A stretch of DNA of 64,000 nucleotides from Roseisolibacter agri. GTDB lineage: Bacteria; Gemmatimonadota; Gemmatimonadetes; Gemmatimonadales; Gemmatimonadaceae. The position numbers and the translations under genes were made by a program. The notes beneath the pieces are model-generated. The model saw only the letters and a program-made list of their open reading frames with translations. It was not told where the DNA came from and ran no database searches. The stretch is taken from NCBI RefSeq assembly GCF_030159095.1, contig NZ_BRXS01000004.1:367673-431672 (forward strand). Direction: 5' to 3'. Within the stretch, counting starts at the first letter, position 1; each line of letters opens with the position of its first letter. Positions 8,713 to 19,230 of the stretch are shown piece by piece.

Positions 8713-9392
8713 CCGTCGGCGACGAGCACCGCGCGCGCCGGCGCGCCGTCCAGCCCCTCGACGCGCAGCGGCGGCGCGATCAGCTCGTAGCGGCCGGCGG
8801 GCACCTCGCGCAGGTCGAGGTTCTCCAGGTTGAACGCGCCCGCGTCGAACAGCGCGTGATGCGTCGCCAGCGTCTTGCTCTCGCGCGCGTCGATCGACGG
8901 CGCGTCCACGCCCAGGAGCCGCAGGCCCAGCGCGGCGAGCGCGCGCACGGCGTCGGGCTCCACCCACGGCCAGCCGGCGGGGAAGTCGCCGCCCGCGATC
9001 GTCCGACCCGTGCGCAGCAGCAGCCGCGGCGCGTCGCGCAGCGCGTCGGCCAGCACGATGCCGCTCGCGCGCGCGCTCGCCTCCAGCGTCGCGAGCGAGA
9101 GCGCGCCCGGCCCGTCGGGCTCCGCACCCGCCGATACGTCGCCGACGTCGACGACGATCGCCGATCCGATGAAAACCTCGAGCGGCAGCGCGTCCGTCGC
9201 CGCCCAGCCGTCGCGCACGTGCAGCGGCGCGTCCGCGTGCGTGCCCACGTGCGGGCTGAGCGTGATCGCCGACAGGTTGATGCTCGCGCCGCTCGCGATG
9301 CGGCACGCCCACCCGCAGCTGAACGGGGTGTCGCCCGGCCACACCGGCGTCGTGGCGCCGAGCAGCACGCTCGCGTCGATCAGCCGCCGCAC
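8709..9392 (-). CDS. kynB: Kynurenine formamidase (cyclase family)
   Basis: KynB hydrolyses N-formyl-L-kynurenine to kynurenine and formate, the second step of tryptophan breakdown. The 227-residue protein has the metal-binding signature SPHVGTHADAPLH typical of the KynB/cyclase family, and an N-terminus (ASVLLGATTPVWPGDTPF) like that of characterised KynB proteins. It starts at GTG. It lies seven bases downstream of kynA, which strongly supports this role over other cyclase-family activities. Confidence 0.92.
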   Translation of the reverse strand: MRRLIDASVLLGATTPVWPGDTPFSCGWACRIASGASINLSAITLSPHVGTHADAPLHVRDGWAATDALPLEVFIGSAIVVDVGDVSAGAEPDGPGALSLATLEASARASGIVLADALRDAPRLLLRTGRTIAGGDFPAGWPWVEPDAVRALAALGLRLLGVDAPSIDARESKTLATHHALFDAGAFNLENLDLREVPAGRYELIAPPLRVEGLDGAPARAVLVADG

Positions 9393-9399
9393 GTCGCGC

Positions 9400-10170
9400 T
9401 CAGGCGCGGCCCGTCGCCGCGCCGTACAGGCGGCTGCGCACCTCCCACAGCACCGGGAAGAAGCGCTGCGTCACGGTCCGCGCGAGGTACTTGGCGCCGA
9501 GCGTCCCACCGGTGCCCATCGTGCCGGGGCCGATGATCCGCTCGACCAGCTGCACGTGCGCGAAGCGCCAGCGCGCGAACTGCTGCTCGTACTCCAGCAG
9601 CCCCTCCGCCAGCAGGAAGAGCGTCGACGGACCGGGGCCGGTGTACAGCTCGTCCGGCGCGACGCCCGCGTGCTCGAGCAGCGCGAGGAAGAGGTCCTGC
9701 AGCGCGGGCTTGCCCAGCTCCGCCTGCACCAGCGCCGGGATCTCGCCATGCTCGCGCAGCACCTGCACGAAGTGCGGATCGCGCAGCCCGCTCGCGGCCT
9801 CGATGGCGCGGAACTGCACGCTCTGCGAGCCGCTGGAGCTGCCCAGGTAGCCGCGGAACTGCAGGAAGCGCTGCGGCGGCAGCGTGTCGAGCGCCGAGAG
9901 CTGCGCCGAGACGATGCGCGTGAGCGCGTTGAGCCGCTGCACGCGCCAGAGCGCCGACTCCGCCTCGCGCGCGGCCAGGCAGCCGCGCAGCGCCTCCAGC
10001 TCGGCCAGCAGCACCTTGAACCACAGCTCGCTCGCCTGGTGCACGACGATGAACAGCAGCTCGTCGGGGTGCTCGGGCGCGCCCTGCTGGCTGCCGCGCG
10101 GATGCTGCAGCGCCAGCAGCTGATCGAGCTCGAGGTAGGAGCCGTACGTGACGGGCGTGTCGGTGCTCAT
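9400..10170 (-). CDS. kynA: Tryptophan 2,3-dioxygenase
   Basis: This heme enzyme opens the indole ring of tryptophan to give N-formylkynurenine. The 256-residue sequence has TYGSYLELDQLL near the N-terminus and the substrate-site segment HPDELLFIVVHQASELWFK with His44. It also has FRGYLGSSSGSQS and the heme-ligand segment ARWRFAHVQLVERIIG with His205. It is slightly shorter than many bacterial homologues but keeps all these landmarks. It lies between bshB1 (seven bases) and kynB (seven bases). No kynureninase (kynU) or later NAD-branch gene is in the window. Confidence 0.94.
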   Translation of the reverse strand: MSTDTPVTYGSYLELDQLLALQHPRGSQQGAPEHPDELLFIVVHQASELWFKVLLAELEALRGCLAAREAESALWRVQRLNALTRIVSAQLSALDTLPPQRFLQFRGYLGSSSGSQSVQFRAIEAASGLRDPHFVQVLREHGEIPALVQAELGKPALQDLFLALLEHAGVAPDELYTGPGPSTLFLLAEGLLEYEQQFARWRFAHVQLVERIIGPGTMGTGGTLGAKYLARTVTQRFFPVLWEVRSRLYGAATGRA

Positions 10171-10177
10171 CGGACGG

Positions 10178-10939
10178 TCAGAACGTGGAGACCTGCAGCG
10201 TGGTCACGTCGTCGACGCGCATCGTCTCGAGCGTGAGGAACGGCTCGCCGTAGCGCGCGCGGATCAGCGAGCCGTAGTGCGCCGCGTGGTGGCGCACGAT
10301 GTCGTACAGCGGCTCGCCGTTCGGCATCACCTCGCCGGCCTGGATCGCGCCGTCGAACTGCGAGCCGTAGCAGCGTACCGCCTCCAGCTTGCGCTCGAAC
10401 TCCTCCGAGACGTCCACCACGAAGGTCGGCTTCACGAAGTCCTCGCGATAGGCGATCGCGTGCAGGAGCTTGCGCGGGCGGTGCGCGGGCAGGCTCGGCG
10501 CGAACTTCACGATGCCGGCCAGGAAGCACGCGTCGCGGATCAGCTCCGCAGCCAGCCGGTGGTCGGGATGCCGCCCCACCGGCGACGGGCCGATGACGAT
10601 CGTCGGCCGCAGGCGCCGCAGCACCTGCACGAGCGCGGCGCGCGTCTCCTGCGTGTTGGAGATGCCGGCGTCGGGCAGCCGCAGGTTCTCGCGCACCGCG
10701 AGCCCCAGCACGCGCGCCGCCGCCTCGGCCTCCGCGGCGCGCAGCTCGGCCGAGCCGCGCGTGCCCATCTCGCCCTGGGTCAGGTCGAGGATCCCGGTGC
10801 GATGCCCCTGTGCGGCCGCCTTCACCAGCGTCCCGCCGCAGGTCAGCTCGACGTCGTCGCGGTGCGGGCCGATCGCCAGCACGTCCAGCGGCGCGTCCAG
10901 CGCCGTCGCGTCGGGGCCGCCTTCCGGAGGTGGTTGCAT
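10178..10939 (-). CDS. bshB1: LmbE-family deacetylase, probable bacillithiol biosynthesis BshB1
   Basis: BshB1 is a zinc enzyme that removes the acetyl group from N-acetylglucosaminyl-malate in bacillithiol synthesis. The 253-residue sequence has LAIGPHRDDVELTCGGTL, then LTQGEMGTRGSAELR, which is characteristic of the BshB1 branch, and a second metal-binding motif VGRHPDHR with His124, Asp126 and His127. The usual first motif HPDD reads HRDD here (His26, Asp28, Asp29), so the metal ligands are kept but the Pro is Arg. The ATG at 10939 is preferred over an upstream extension with no conservation. Other bsh genes are not in the window, so the substrate is inferred from family resemblance. Confidence 0.85.
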   Translation of the reverse strand: MQPPPEGGPDATALDAPLDVLAIGPHRDDVELTCGGTLVKAAAQGHRTGILDLTQGEMGTRGSAELRAAEAEAAARVLGLAVRENLRLPDAGISNTQETRAALVQVLRRLRPTIVIGPSPVGRHPDHRLAAELIRDACFLAGIVKFAPSLPAHRPRKLLHAIAYREDFVKPTFVVDVSEEFERKLEAVRCYGSQFDGAIQAGEVMPNGEPLYDIVRHHAAHYGSLIRARYGEPFLTLETMRVDDVTTLQVSTF

Positions 10940-10946
10940 GGCGCGG

Positions 10947-10952
10947 AATGTA
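10947..10952 (-). promoter_or_regulatory. Candidate -10 element of the bshB1-kynA-kynB operon
   Basis: On the minus strand TACATT ends seven bases before the bshB1 ATG. This spacing would make the transcript leaderless. It lies directly beside the terminator-like hairpin at 10953-10987, so one operon ends where the next begins. Confidence 0.4.
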
Positions 10953-10987
10953 GACGCCCGCCCCCCGGGATGCGGAGGGCGGGCGTC
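10953..10987 (-). terminator. Hairpin terminator after the small lipoprotein gene
   Basis: An 11-bp perfect inverted repeat (GACGCCCGCCC and its complement) surrounds a 13-base loop. It is placed 30 bases beyond the stop codon of the minus-strand lipoprotein gene and before the bshB1 start. No strong T tract follows. Confidence 0.6.
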
Positions 10988-11017
10988 GGCGGTCGAACGG
11001 AGCACGCGGCTATGCGC

Positions 11018-11578
11018 TCACGGTCCCAGGCTGCCGCAGCGGGCCAGCACCGCGTCGCGCGCCTCGGCCACGCGCAGCGAGGGCTGCGTCGCCTGCCAGA
11101 GCGTGCCGTCGTTCGGCGTGTCGTCGGCGACCGCCGGACCGGCGCTCACGTTCGCCGCGGGGCGCACGACCGCGGGCGCGGCCGCGGACGCCACGGCACC
11201 GGATGCCGCCGGTTGGCCGCGCACGACGAACGTCTGCGCCAGCACCTTCAGCCCGCGGCCGAGCTTCTTGAACGAGACGGTCAGCATGTCGACGCGGCGC
11301 GGATCGGCCGACTGCGGCGCGTCGAGCGCCGTGCTGCGGGCGAACAGCGTCGGCTCGTCGGCCTCCGCGCGCTGCTCGATCACCGGCAGCCCGCGCTCCG
11401 CCGCCACCTCGGCCACGCAGCCGAGGAGCGTCGACGGCGTCATCGCGTCGGAGATCGGGCTGATCTTGAACGGACCCGCGCTCCGACACCCGGTACCCGC
11501 GAGGGCGGCGACGGCGACGAGAGCGGGCAGGGCGCGACGCAGCTGCGGCGCGCGGCGGGCGAGGGGACGGTGCGACAC
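11018..11578 (-). CDS. Small predicted lipoprotein of unknown function
   Basis: The protein has 186 residues and starts at GTG, preceded by a good ribosome-binding sequence (GGAGGG, five bases upstream). The signal sequence ends in a lipobox (AALAGTGC, Cys about residue 29). The mature part holds an alpha/beta domain of about 110 residues (LGCVAEVAAERGLPVIEQ, DMLTVSFKKLGRGLKVLAQT) and an Ala/Pro/Val-rich linker. A final segment contains ARDAVLARCGSL. I do not recognise a family. The gene is monocistronic, flanked on both sides by hairpins. Confidence 0.75.
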   Translation of the reverse strand: MSHRPLARRAPQLRRALPALVAVAALAGTGCRSAGPFKISPISDAMTPSTLLGCVAEVAAERGLPVIEQRAEADEPTLFARSTALDAPQSADPRRVDMLTVSFKKLGRGLKVLAQTFVVRGQPAASGAVASAAAPAVVRPAANVSAGPAVADDTPNDGTLWQATQPSLRVAEARDAVLARCGSLGP

Positions 11579-11726
11579 GATGTCCCTCCGGGACTGCGGA
11601 GACGGCGGACGGCGGCGACGCACCAGAGGGGCGCGTCGCGAGGGGGGTCGCGGAACATGCGTATCCGCGCGGAGCATGCGCAAGACGACCCGCCTTCCGG
11701 TGCCGTCACCGGCCTGGAGCGTAAGC

Positions 11727-11763
11727 GAACGGGGCGCCCGCGCATCGCGCGGGCGCCCCGTTC
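11727..11763 (-). terminator. Strong hairpin terminator of the export locus
   Basis: A perfect 17-bp inverted repeat (GAACGGGGCGCCCGCGC and its complement) has a three-base loop ATC. It lies 25 bases past the stop codon of the last permease gene and before the lipoprotein gene, so it marks the end of the export operon. Confidence 0.8.
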
Positions 11764-11787
11764 GGCGGCCTCGTGAGTCGGCCGCCG

Positions 11788-13050
11788 CTACTCGTACCGC
11801 AGCGCCTCGACCGGGTCGAGCTTCGCGGCGCGCACCGCCGGCACCATCCCGAACGCGACGCCGGTGAGCGCCGACACCACCAGCGCGCTGATCACCGCCT
11901 GCGGCGGCACCGCCGCGGGGATCGACGCGAAGACGTTGCGGATCAGCGCCGCCGCGCCCCAGCCCAGCAGCAGCCCGAGCGCGGCGCCGATGCAGGTCAG
12001 CGTCACCGCCTCGACGAGGAACTGGAAGAGGATCGTCCCCTTCGTCGCGCCGAGCGCCTTGCGGACGCCGATCTCGCGCGTGCGCTCGGTCACCGAGATC
12101 ATCATGATCGCGACCACGCCCACGCCGCCGACCAGCAGGCCGACCGCCGACAGGCTGAGGCCGATGATGAAGAGCGTGCCGAACAGCTTGTCGAACGCCT
12201 CCATCATCCGGTCGGAGGTGACGAGCGCGAAGGTGTTGGGCTGCGACGGGCGCAGGCCGCGGCGGCCGCGCAGCGCGGCGGTCACCTCGTCCATGACGTC
12301 GGCCTGCACGGTGCCCTCGCGCGGCTTCACCATCATCATCACGCCGCGCGTCCACAGGTTCAGGTGGCGGCGCGCGGTGCCCATCGGCACGATCGCGCGC
12401 GGCCGGTCCGGGCCGCGGCCGTCCATCGACTTCAGGAAGCCCGCCGTCGTGTGGTAGACGCCGATGACCGTGAACGGCTCGTCGTCGATCGTGATCTGCT
12501 TGCCGATCGGATCGGAGTCGCCGAAGAGGCGCGCCTTGAGCGTGTCGTTGACGATGACGACGCGCGCCGCCGCGTTCTCCTCCTGCGCGCTGAAGTTGCG
12601 GCCCGGGGAGATGTCGCCCTTGTCGGTCTCCATCCACTCGGAGCTCAGCGCGTCGTAGCCGACCGACGGCAGCTGCTTGTCGCGGTAGCGGAACGGCTTC
12701 TGGTCGCCCCAGATCTCCGTCACCGCCGCCACCGACGGCAGCGCGCGCAGCATCGCCGCCTCGTCGCGCGTCAGCGGCGGGTTGCGGCGCGTCGGGTCGT
12801 CCTCGTTGGGGCCGAAGCTGACGTTCAGGGGGCGGCGGCGCACCTGGAACGACGTCGCGCCGAAGGCCTCGACGTCGCTCTGGAAGCTGCGCGTCATGCC
12901 GTGCACCGCCGCCGCCATCGCGACGACGACGAACACGCCGATGGCGACGCCGAAGATCGTGAGCGCCGCGCGCACCTTGTTGGCGCGCAGCGCCTCGAGC
13001 GCGATGCCGATGCCCTCGACGGTCTGGAGGACGCGGGTGAAGATCGACAT
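11788..13050 (-). CDS. MacB/FtsX-type ABC transporter permease, type B copy 2
   Basis: This 420-residue inner-membrane protein has one N-terminal helix (RAALTIFGVAIGVFVVVAMA), a large periplasmic MacB-type domain, and three C-terminal helices. The conserved cytoplasmic loop SVTERTREIGVRKALGAT lies between the second and third helices. The tail VRAAKLDPVEALRYE is the usual FtsX-family ending. It is clearly paralogous to the permease at 14428-15678 (shared RANKVRA-LTI-G-AIGVFVV and MMISVTERTREIGVRKALGATK). It is the last gene of the locus and has no ATPase domain of its own, so it must use the ATPase at 17023-17844 or a distant one. Confidence 0.9.
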   Translation of the reverse strand: MSIFTRVLQTVEGIGIALEALRANKVRAALTIFGVAIGVFVVVAMAAAVHGMTRSFQSDVEAFGATSFQVRRRPLNVSFGPNEDDPTRRNPPLTRDEAAMLRALPSVAAVTEIWGDQKPFRYRDKQLPSVGYDALSSEWMETDKGDISPGRNFSAQEENAAARVVIVNDTLKARLFGDSDPIGKQITIDDEPFTVIGVYHTTAGFLKSMDGRGPDRPRAIVPMGTARRHLNLWTRGVMMMVKPREGTVQADVMDEVTAALRGRRGLRPSQPNTFALVTSDRMMEAFDKLFGTLFIIGLSLSAVGLLVGGVGVVAIMMISVTERTREIGVRKALGATKGTILFQFLVEAVTLTCIGAALGLLLGWGAAALIRNVFASIPAAVPPQAVISALVVSALTGVAFGMVPAVRAAKLDPVEALRYE

Positions 13051-13057
13051 CAGGGCC

Positions 13058-14299
13058 TCACTCGGAGCGCAGGGCGGTGATCGGATCGAGCCGCGCGGCG
13101 CGGCTGGCGGGGTACGCGCCGGACACGATGCCGACGCCGGCGCCCACCACCAGCGCGACGGCGATCGACCAGGGCGCGACGCCGGCGGGCAGGAACGGGA
13201 AGGCCATCGCGAGCAGCTTCGCCGCGCCCAGGCCGAGCGCGATGCCGATCGCCGCGCCGACGAGGCTCAGCGTCGCCGACTCGACGAGGAACTGGCGCAG
13301 GATGTCCTTCCGTCGCGCGCCGAGCGCCTTGCGGATCCCGATCTCGCGCGTCCGCTCGGCCACCGCGACGAGCATGATGTTCATGATCACCATCGAGCCG
13401 ACGATGAGGCCGATCGCCGGGAGCGCGGTGCCGAACATCAGCATCTTCCCCTTGAGCTCATCGAAGAACTGCAGGGCGGAGTCGGAGGTCTCGAAGGAGA
13501 AGTTGTCCTCCTGGCCCGGCCCGAGGTGGCGCCGCGCGCGCATCGCCTCGCGCACGACCTCCTGCAGGTCCTCCAGCATCTCGCGCGTCGGCGCCTGCAC
13601 GATCAGCCCGTCCACGTCGCCGCGCGGGTTCGTGACGCGGCGCAGCGCGCTGTTGAACGGCGCGATCGCCAGCCGGTCGAGCGAGAAGCCGAACACGTTG
13701 CCCTGCTTCTCGATCACGCCGATGACGGTGTACGGCAGCCCGCCGATCCGGATCTCGCGGCCCAGCGGATCGAGGTTCGGGAAGAAGTCGCGCGCGACCT
13801 CGTCGCCGATCACGACCACCGAGGAGCCCAGCTCCGCCTCCTGCGGCGTGAAGGCGCGCCCGCTGGACAGGTCGTACTTCTTGATGCGGAAGTAGTCGCC
13901 GTCGGTCGCGACCGCGTTCACCTGGCGGCGCCGTGCGTACGGCGTGACCGCGTAGGGCCGGTCCTCGCTGTGGATCGCCGTCTGCGTGCCGGGCGGCAGC
14001 GCGTCGCGCATGATCTTCACGTCCGCCGGATAGATGCGCGGCCGCCGCTGGATCCGGCGCCACTCCTCCTCGGAGTAGTCGCCGCCGATGAAGTTGAAGC
14101 GGCGCACGGTGAACGTGTTCCCGCCGATCAGCTTCCCGGCGAAGTCGTTCTCCATGTAGTTGCTCATCCCCTGCACGATGGAGATGACGGCGATCAGGAA
14201 CATGACGCCGATGAGCACGCCGAGCACGGTGAAGAAGCTCTTGAGCTTCTGCACGCGGATCTGCTGCAGCGCGAGCCGGACGGCTTCGAGCAGGGGCAT
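13058..14299 (-). CDS. MacB/FtsX-type ABC transporter permease, type A copy 2
   Basis: The 413-residue protein has the same four-helix plan with a MacB-like periplasmic domain between residues of about 45 and 285. The N-terminus LALQQIRVQKLKSFFTVLGV and the loop AVAERTREIGIRKALGARRKDILRQF match the type A permease at 15687-16931 much better than the type B ones. It is seven bases upstream of type B copy 2. The upstream side is the heptamer-repeat hairpin, which separates this pair from the first pair. Confidence 0.9.
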   Translation of the reverse strand: MPLLEAVRLALQQIRVQKLKSFFTVLGVLIGVMFLIAVISIVQGMSNYMENDFAGKLIGGNTFTVRRFNFIGGDYSEEEWRRIQRRPRIYPADVKIMRDALPPGTQTAIHSEDRPYAVTPYARRRQVNAVATDGDYFRIKKYDLSSGRAFTPQEAELGSSVVVIGDEVARDFFPNLDPLGREIRIGGLPYTVIGVIEKQGNVFGFSLDRLAIAPFNSALRRVTNPRGDVDGLIVQAPTREMLEDLQEVVREAMRARRHLGPGQEDNFSFETSDSALQFFDELKGKMLMFGTALPAIGLIVGSMVIMNIMLVAVAERTREIGIRKALGARRKDILRQFLVESATLSLVGAAIGIALGLGAAKLLAMAFPFLPAGVAPWSIAVALVVGAGVGIVSGAYPASRAARLDPITALRSE

Positions 14300-14346
14300 T
14301 GGGGGGTGGGGCAGGGAGGAGCCGTGTACTGCGGGGGTACTTCAGG

Positions 14347-14425
14347 GTGCTGCGTGCTGCGTGTGACGTGCTGCGTGAGAGGCGTCTCGAAGTCGTTCAC
14401 GCAGCACGCAGCACGCAGCACGCAG
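14347..14425. repeat. Heptamer tandem-repeat hairpin (CTGCGTG / CACGCAG)
   Basis: Exact CTGCGTG units occur at 14350-14356, 14357-14363 and 14371-14377, with degenerate units around them. Four exact CACGCAG units follow in tandem at 14398-14425. The two arms are complementary, so the region can form a long hairpin with a loop of about 20 bases. It fills the gap between permease type A copy 2 and type B copy 1. The same repeat recurs at 44581-44663. Confidence 0.85.
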
Positions 14426-14427
14426 CG

Positions 14428-15678
<1,251 letters not shown>

Positions 15679-15686
15679 CGCTCCGG

Positions 15687-16931
15687 TCACTCCTGGCGCA
15701 GCGCCATGATCGGGTCCAGGCGCGCGGCGCGGCTGGCCGGGTATACGCCCGCGAGCACGCCGACGCCGGCGCCGAGGCCCACCGAGACCCATACCGACCA
15801 CATCGCGATCCCCGTCGGCAGCGGCGTCGTCATCGCGACCAGCCGCGCCAGCCCGATGCCGAGCGCCACGCCCAGCGCGGCGCCGAGCACCGAGAGCGTC
15901 GTCGATTCCGCGAGGAACTGGGCGAGGATGTCGCGGCGTCGGGCGCCGAGCGACTTGCGCACGCCGATCTCGCGCGTGCGCTCCGCGACCGCGACCAGCA
16001 TGATGTTCATGATCACGATCGCGCCCACCACGAGCCCGATCGCCGGCAGCACGATGCCCGCGAGCACGAGGTACTTCTTGATCGACATCCACTGCGTGAG
16101 CGCGCTCTGCGAGCTCTCCAGCGCGAAGTCGTCCTTCGCGCCCGGGCGCAGCTTGTGGCGGCGCCGCATCGTCTCGCGCACGATCTCCTGCAGCACCGCC
16201 TGCTCGGCGGCGTTCTGGCCCTGCACGACCACGCCGTAGAGGTTCACGCGCGCGTGCGTGATGCGGCGCATGGGCGAGAGGAACGGGCCGAACACCTGGC
16301 GGTCGAGGTTCAGCCCGAAGACGGAGCCCTGCTTCTCCAGGATGCCGATCACCTGGAACGGCACGCGCTCGATCAGCAGCTCGCGGCCGATCGGGTCGAG
16401 GCCCGGGAAGTACTCGGCCGCGACGCTCTCGCCGATGATCACGACCGGCGCGCCGATCGCGGCTTCCTGCTCGTTGAAGATGCGGCCGCGCGAGACGACC
16501 AGGTCCTTGATGCGGAACAGGTCCGTCGTCACCGCCTGCGCGACGACCTGCGGGCCGCCCGCGACGTACCTGGTGGTCGGGTTGACCCAGCGCAGGTCCT
16601 GGATCGCCCAACGCGCGCCGGCGGGCAGCGCGTCGCGCACCGCGTACGCGTCCTCGACGGTGATGGGCGGTCGCCGCTGCAGCGCGCGCCACTGCGCCTC
16701 CGTCATCTCGCCCATGTTGATGTCGGGCGTCTTGCGCAGCGAGAACGTGTTCACGCCGAGGAACTTGCCGGCGAAGTCCTGCTCCACGTACTGCGCCATC
16801 CCGTTGACGACCGAGACGACCGCGATCAGGAACATCACGCCGATCGTCACGCCCAGCAGCGTGAAGAAGCTCTTGAGCTTCTGCACGCGGAGCTGCGTCA
16901 GGGCCAGGCGAATGGCTTCGAGGACCGGCAT
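15687..16931 (-). CDS. MacB/FtsX-type ABC transporter permease, type A copy 1
   Basis: The 414-residue permease begins MPVLEAIRLALTQLRVQKLK and has the helix SFFTLLGVTIGVMFLIAVVS. A periplasmic domain of about 240 residues follows, then three C-terminal helices with AVAERTREIGVRKSLGARRR. It is the first permease after the ATPase. A 16-bp hairpin in the 91-base gap between the two genes may reduce transcription into the permeases. The role is inferred: an inner-membrane part of a MacAB-TolC-like exporter. Confidence 0.9.
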   Translation of the reverse strand: MPVLEAIRLALTQLRVQKLKSFFTLLGVTIGVMFLIAVVSVVNGMAQYVEQDFAGKFLGVNTFSLRKTPDINMGEMTEAQWRALQRRPPITVEDAYAVRDALPAGARWAIQDLRWVNPTTRYVAGGPQVVAQAVTTDLFRIKDLVVSRGRIFNEQEAAIGAPVVIIGESVAAEYFPGLDPIGRELLIERVPFQVIGILEKQGSVFGLNLDRQVFGPFLSPMRRITHARVNLYGVVVQGQNAAEQAVLQEIVRETMRRRHKLRPGAKDDFALESSQSALTQWMSIKKYLVLAGIVLPAIGLVVGAIVIMNIMLVAVAERTREIGVRKSLGARRRDILAQFLAESTTLSVLGAALGVALGIGLARLVAMTTPLPTGIAMWSVWVSVGLGAGVGVLAGVYPASRAARLDPIMALRQE

Positions 16932-16962
16932 CGGCGGGAGGGCGCGGGGCGGCGATGCGAAA

Positions 16963-17005
16963 GGCGGGAGGGGTGCGTCGGGGATCCGTACGCACCCCTC
17001 CCGCC
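16963..17005 (-). terminator. Hairpin between ATPase and permease genes (possible attenuator)
   Basis: A perfect 16-bp inverted repeat (GGCGGGAGGGGTGCGT and complement) has an 11-base loop. It lies downstream of the ATPase stop and upstream of the first permease, inside what otherwise looks like one operon, so it may be a partial terminator. Confidence 0.6.
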
Positions 17006-17022
17006 GCTCGTTTCGCGCGGAC

Positions 17023-17840
<818 letters not shown>

Positions 17841-17844
<4 letters not shown>

Positions 17845-19142
17845 GACTTGGCTCCCTTCGGCGCCGGCTTGCCGTCCTTGCCCGTGGGCTGCTCGGCCTG
17901 GCGCACCAGCGCGCCGTCCTTCAGCTCCCGGATGGCCTGATAGGTCCCCGCCACGATCTTCTCTCCTTCCTTGAGGCCGCTCACGACTTCGAAGTACTTC
18001 TCACCCGCGATACCCACCTTTACGGGCTTGAACTGCACCTTGTTGTCGGCCCCCACGATGAAGACCCCCTCGACGTCCTTCTTGCCGACCTGCTTCTGGG
18101 GCTGGCGGTTGCCCAGGGTCGGGGCGGTGTCGGTGTTGGCGATCGCCTCGTCCTCGCGCACCGTGAGCGCGATGATCGGCACCGAGAGCACCTTGCTGCG
18201 CGTGTCGGTGATGATCTTGGCCGTGGCCGAGAAGTCCGGGCGGGTCTCCGCCGGGGCGTTCACGAGCTGGATCGTCACCTCGTAGTCGATCGCCTGGTCG
18301 GCCGCCTGTGCCGTCGCGCCCGCGGCCTTGAGCGAGCTGTTGGAGATCTCGGTCACGCGGCCGATGAAGGTCGTGTCCGGGAAGGCGTCGATCTGGATGA
18401 TGGCCGAGTCGCCGAGCGAGATGCGCGCGACGTCGGTCTCGTCGACCTTCACCTTCGTCTCCATGATGCTCATGTTGCTGATCGTCAGGAGCGTCGCCGC
18501 GTCCTTGTTCAGCGTGCCCTGGATGGCGGTCTCGCCCTCCTCGACGTTCAGGCGCGTGACCTTGCCGCTCATCGGCGCGACGATGGTCGTGCGCTCCAGG
18601 CCCCGGCGCGCGTCGCGCAGGCCGGCGATGGCCTGGTCGACCTGGTGCTGCGCCGCCTCGTAGAGCGCCTGGTTCACCTCGGCCTGCGTCTTCAGCTGCT
18701 CCAGCTCCTGCGCCGAGACGAGCTGCGGGTTCTGGCGGACGATGTCGTTCTGGCGCTTGTAGGTCGCCTGCGCCTGCACCCAGTTCGCCTTCGCCTGCGC
18801 CGCCTGCGCGCGCGCCGACGACACGGCGGCCGTGGCGCGCTGCACCGCGGCCTCCGACTGCACCGGGTCGATCTGCAGCAGGAACTGCCCCTTCGTCACC
18901 AACTGCCCTTCCTCGACCGCGAGCCGCACGATGCGCCCGGTCACGTCGGCGCTGACGTCGACCTTCGTGTGCGGGATGATCTGCCCGCTGGCGGTGACCG
19001 AGGCCACGAGGTCGCGGCGGCCGACGGCCTCCATCTTGACCTCGGTGGCCTTCGTGCCGCGCTTCGACGCGCCCACGGCGGCCACGCCGGCCAGGGCGGC
19101 GATCGCCACGCCGGCGATGGTCAGCTTCATGCGCTTGGACAT
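17841..19142 (-). CDS. Periplasmic membrane fusion protein (MacA/HlyD family)
   Basis: The 433-residue adaptor has an N-terminal signal-anchor ([20 protein letters not shown]), then a barrel-sandwich half ([21 protein letters not shown]). An alpha-helical hairpin follows at about 95-190 ([20 protein letters not shown]), with the returning lipoyl half and the beta-barrel and membrane-proximal domains. It bridges an inner-membrane ABC transporter to a TolC-like channel. Its position between the TolC-like gene and the ATPase supports a MacA-like role. The exported substrate cannot be read from the sequence. Confidence 0.92.
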
Positions 19143-19181
19143 TCGGGACTCCGGAAGGGGAGAGGTAGGACTGGGGTGCGA

Positions 19182-19197
19182 GGCGCCGTGCGGCGCC
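19182..19197 (-). terminator. Weak hairpin between TolC-like and fusion-protein genes
   Basis: A six-bp stem GGCGCC with a four-base loop lies in the 88-base gap between the two genes. It is short and probably does not stop transcription fully; it may be chance in such GC-rich DNA. Confidence 0.25.
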
Positions 19198-19230
19198 CGG
19201 TCGCGAAGGGGGAGAGGCGGGGCCCGCGCG

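Noticed and set aside
14347-14425. Repeat array considered as a CRISPR
   Set aside because: The units are seven bases, directly adjoining and without spacers, and no cas gene is present.
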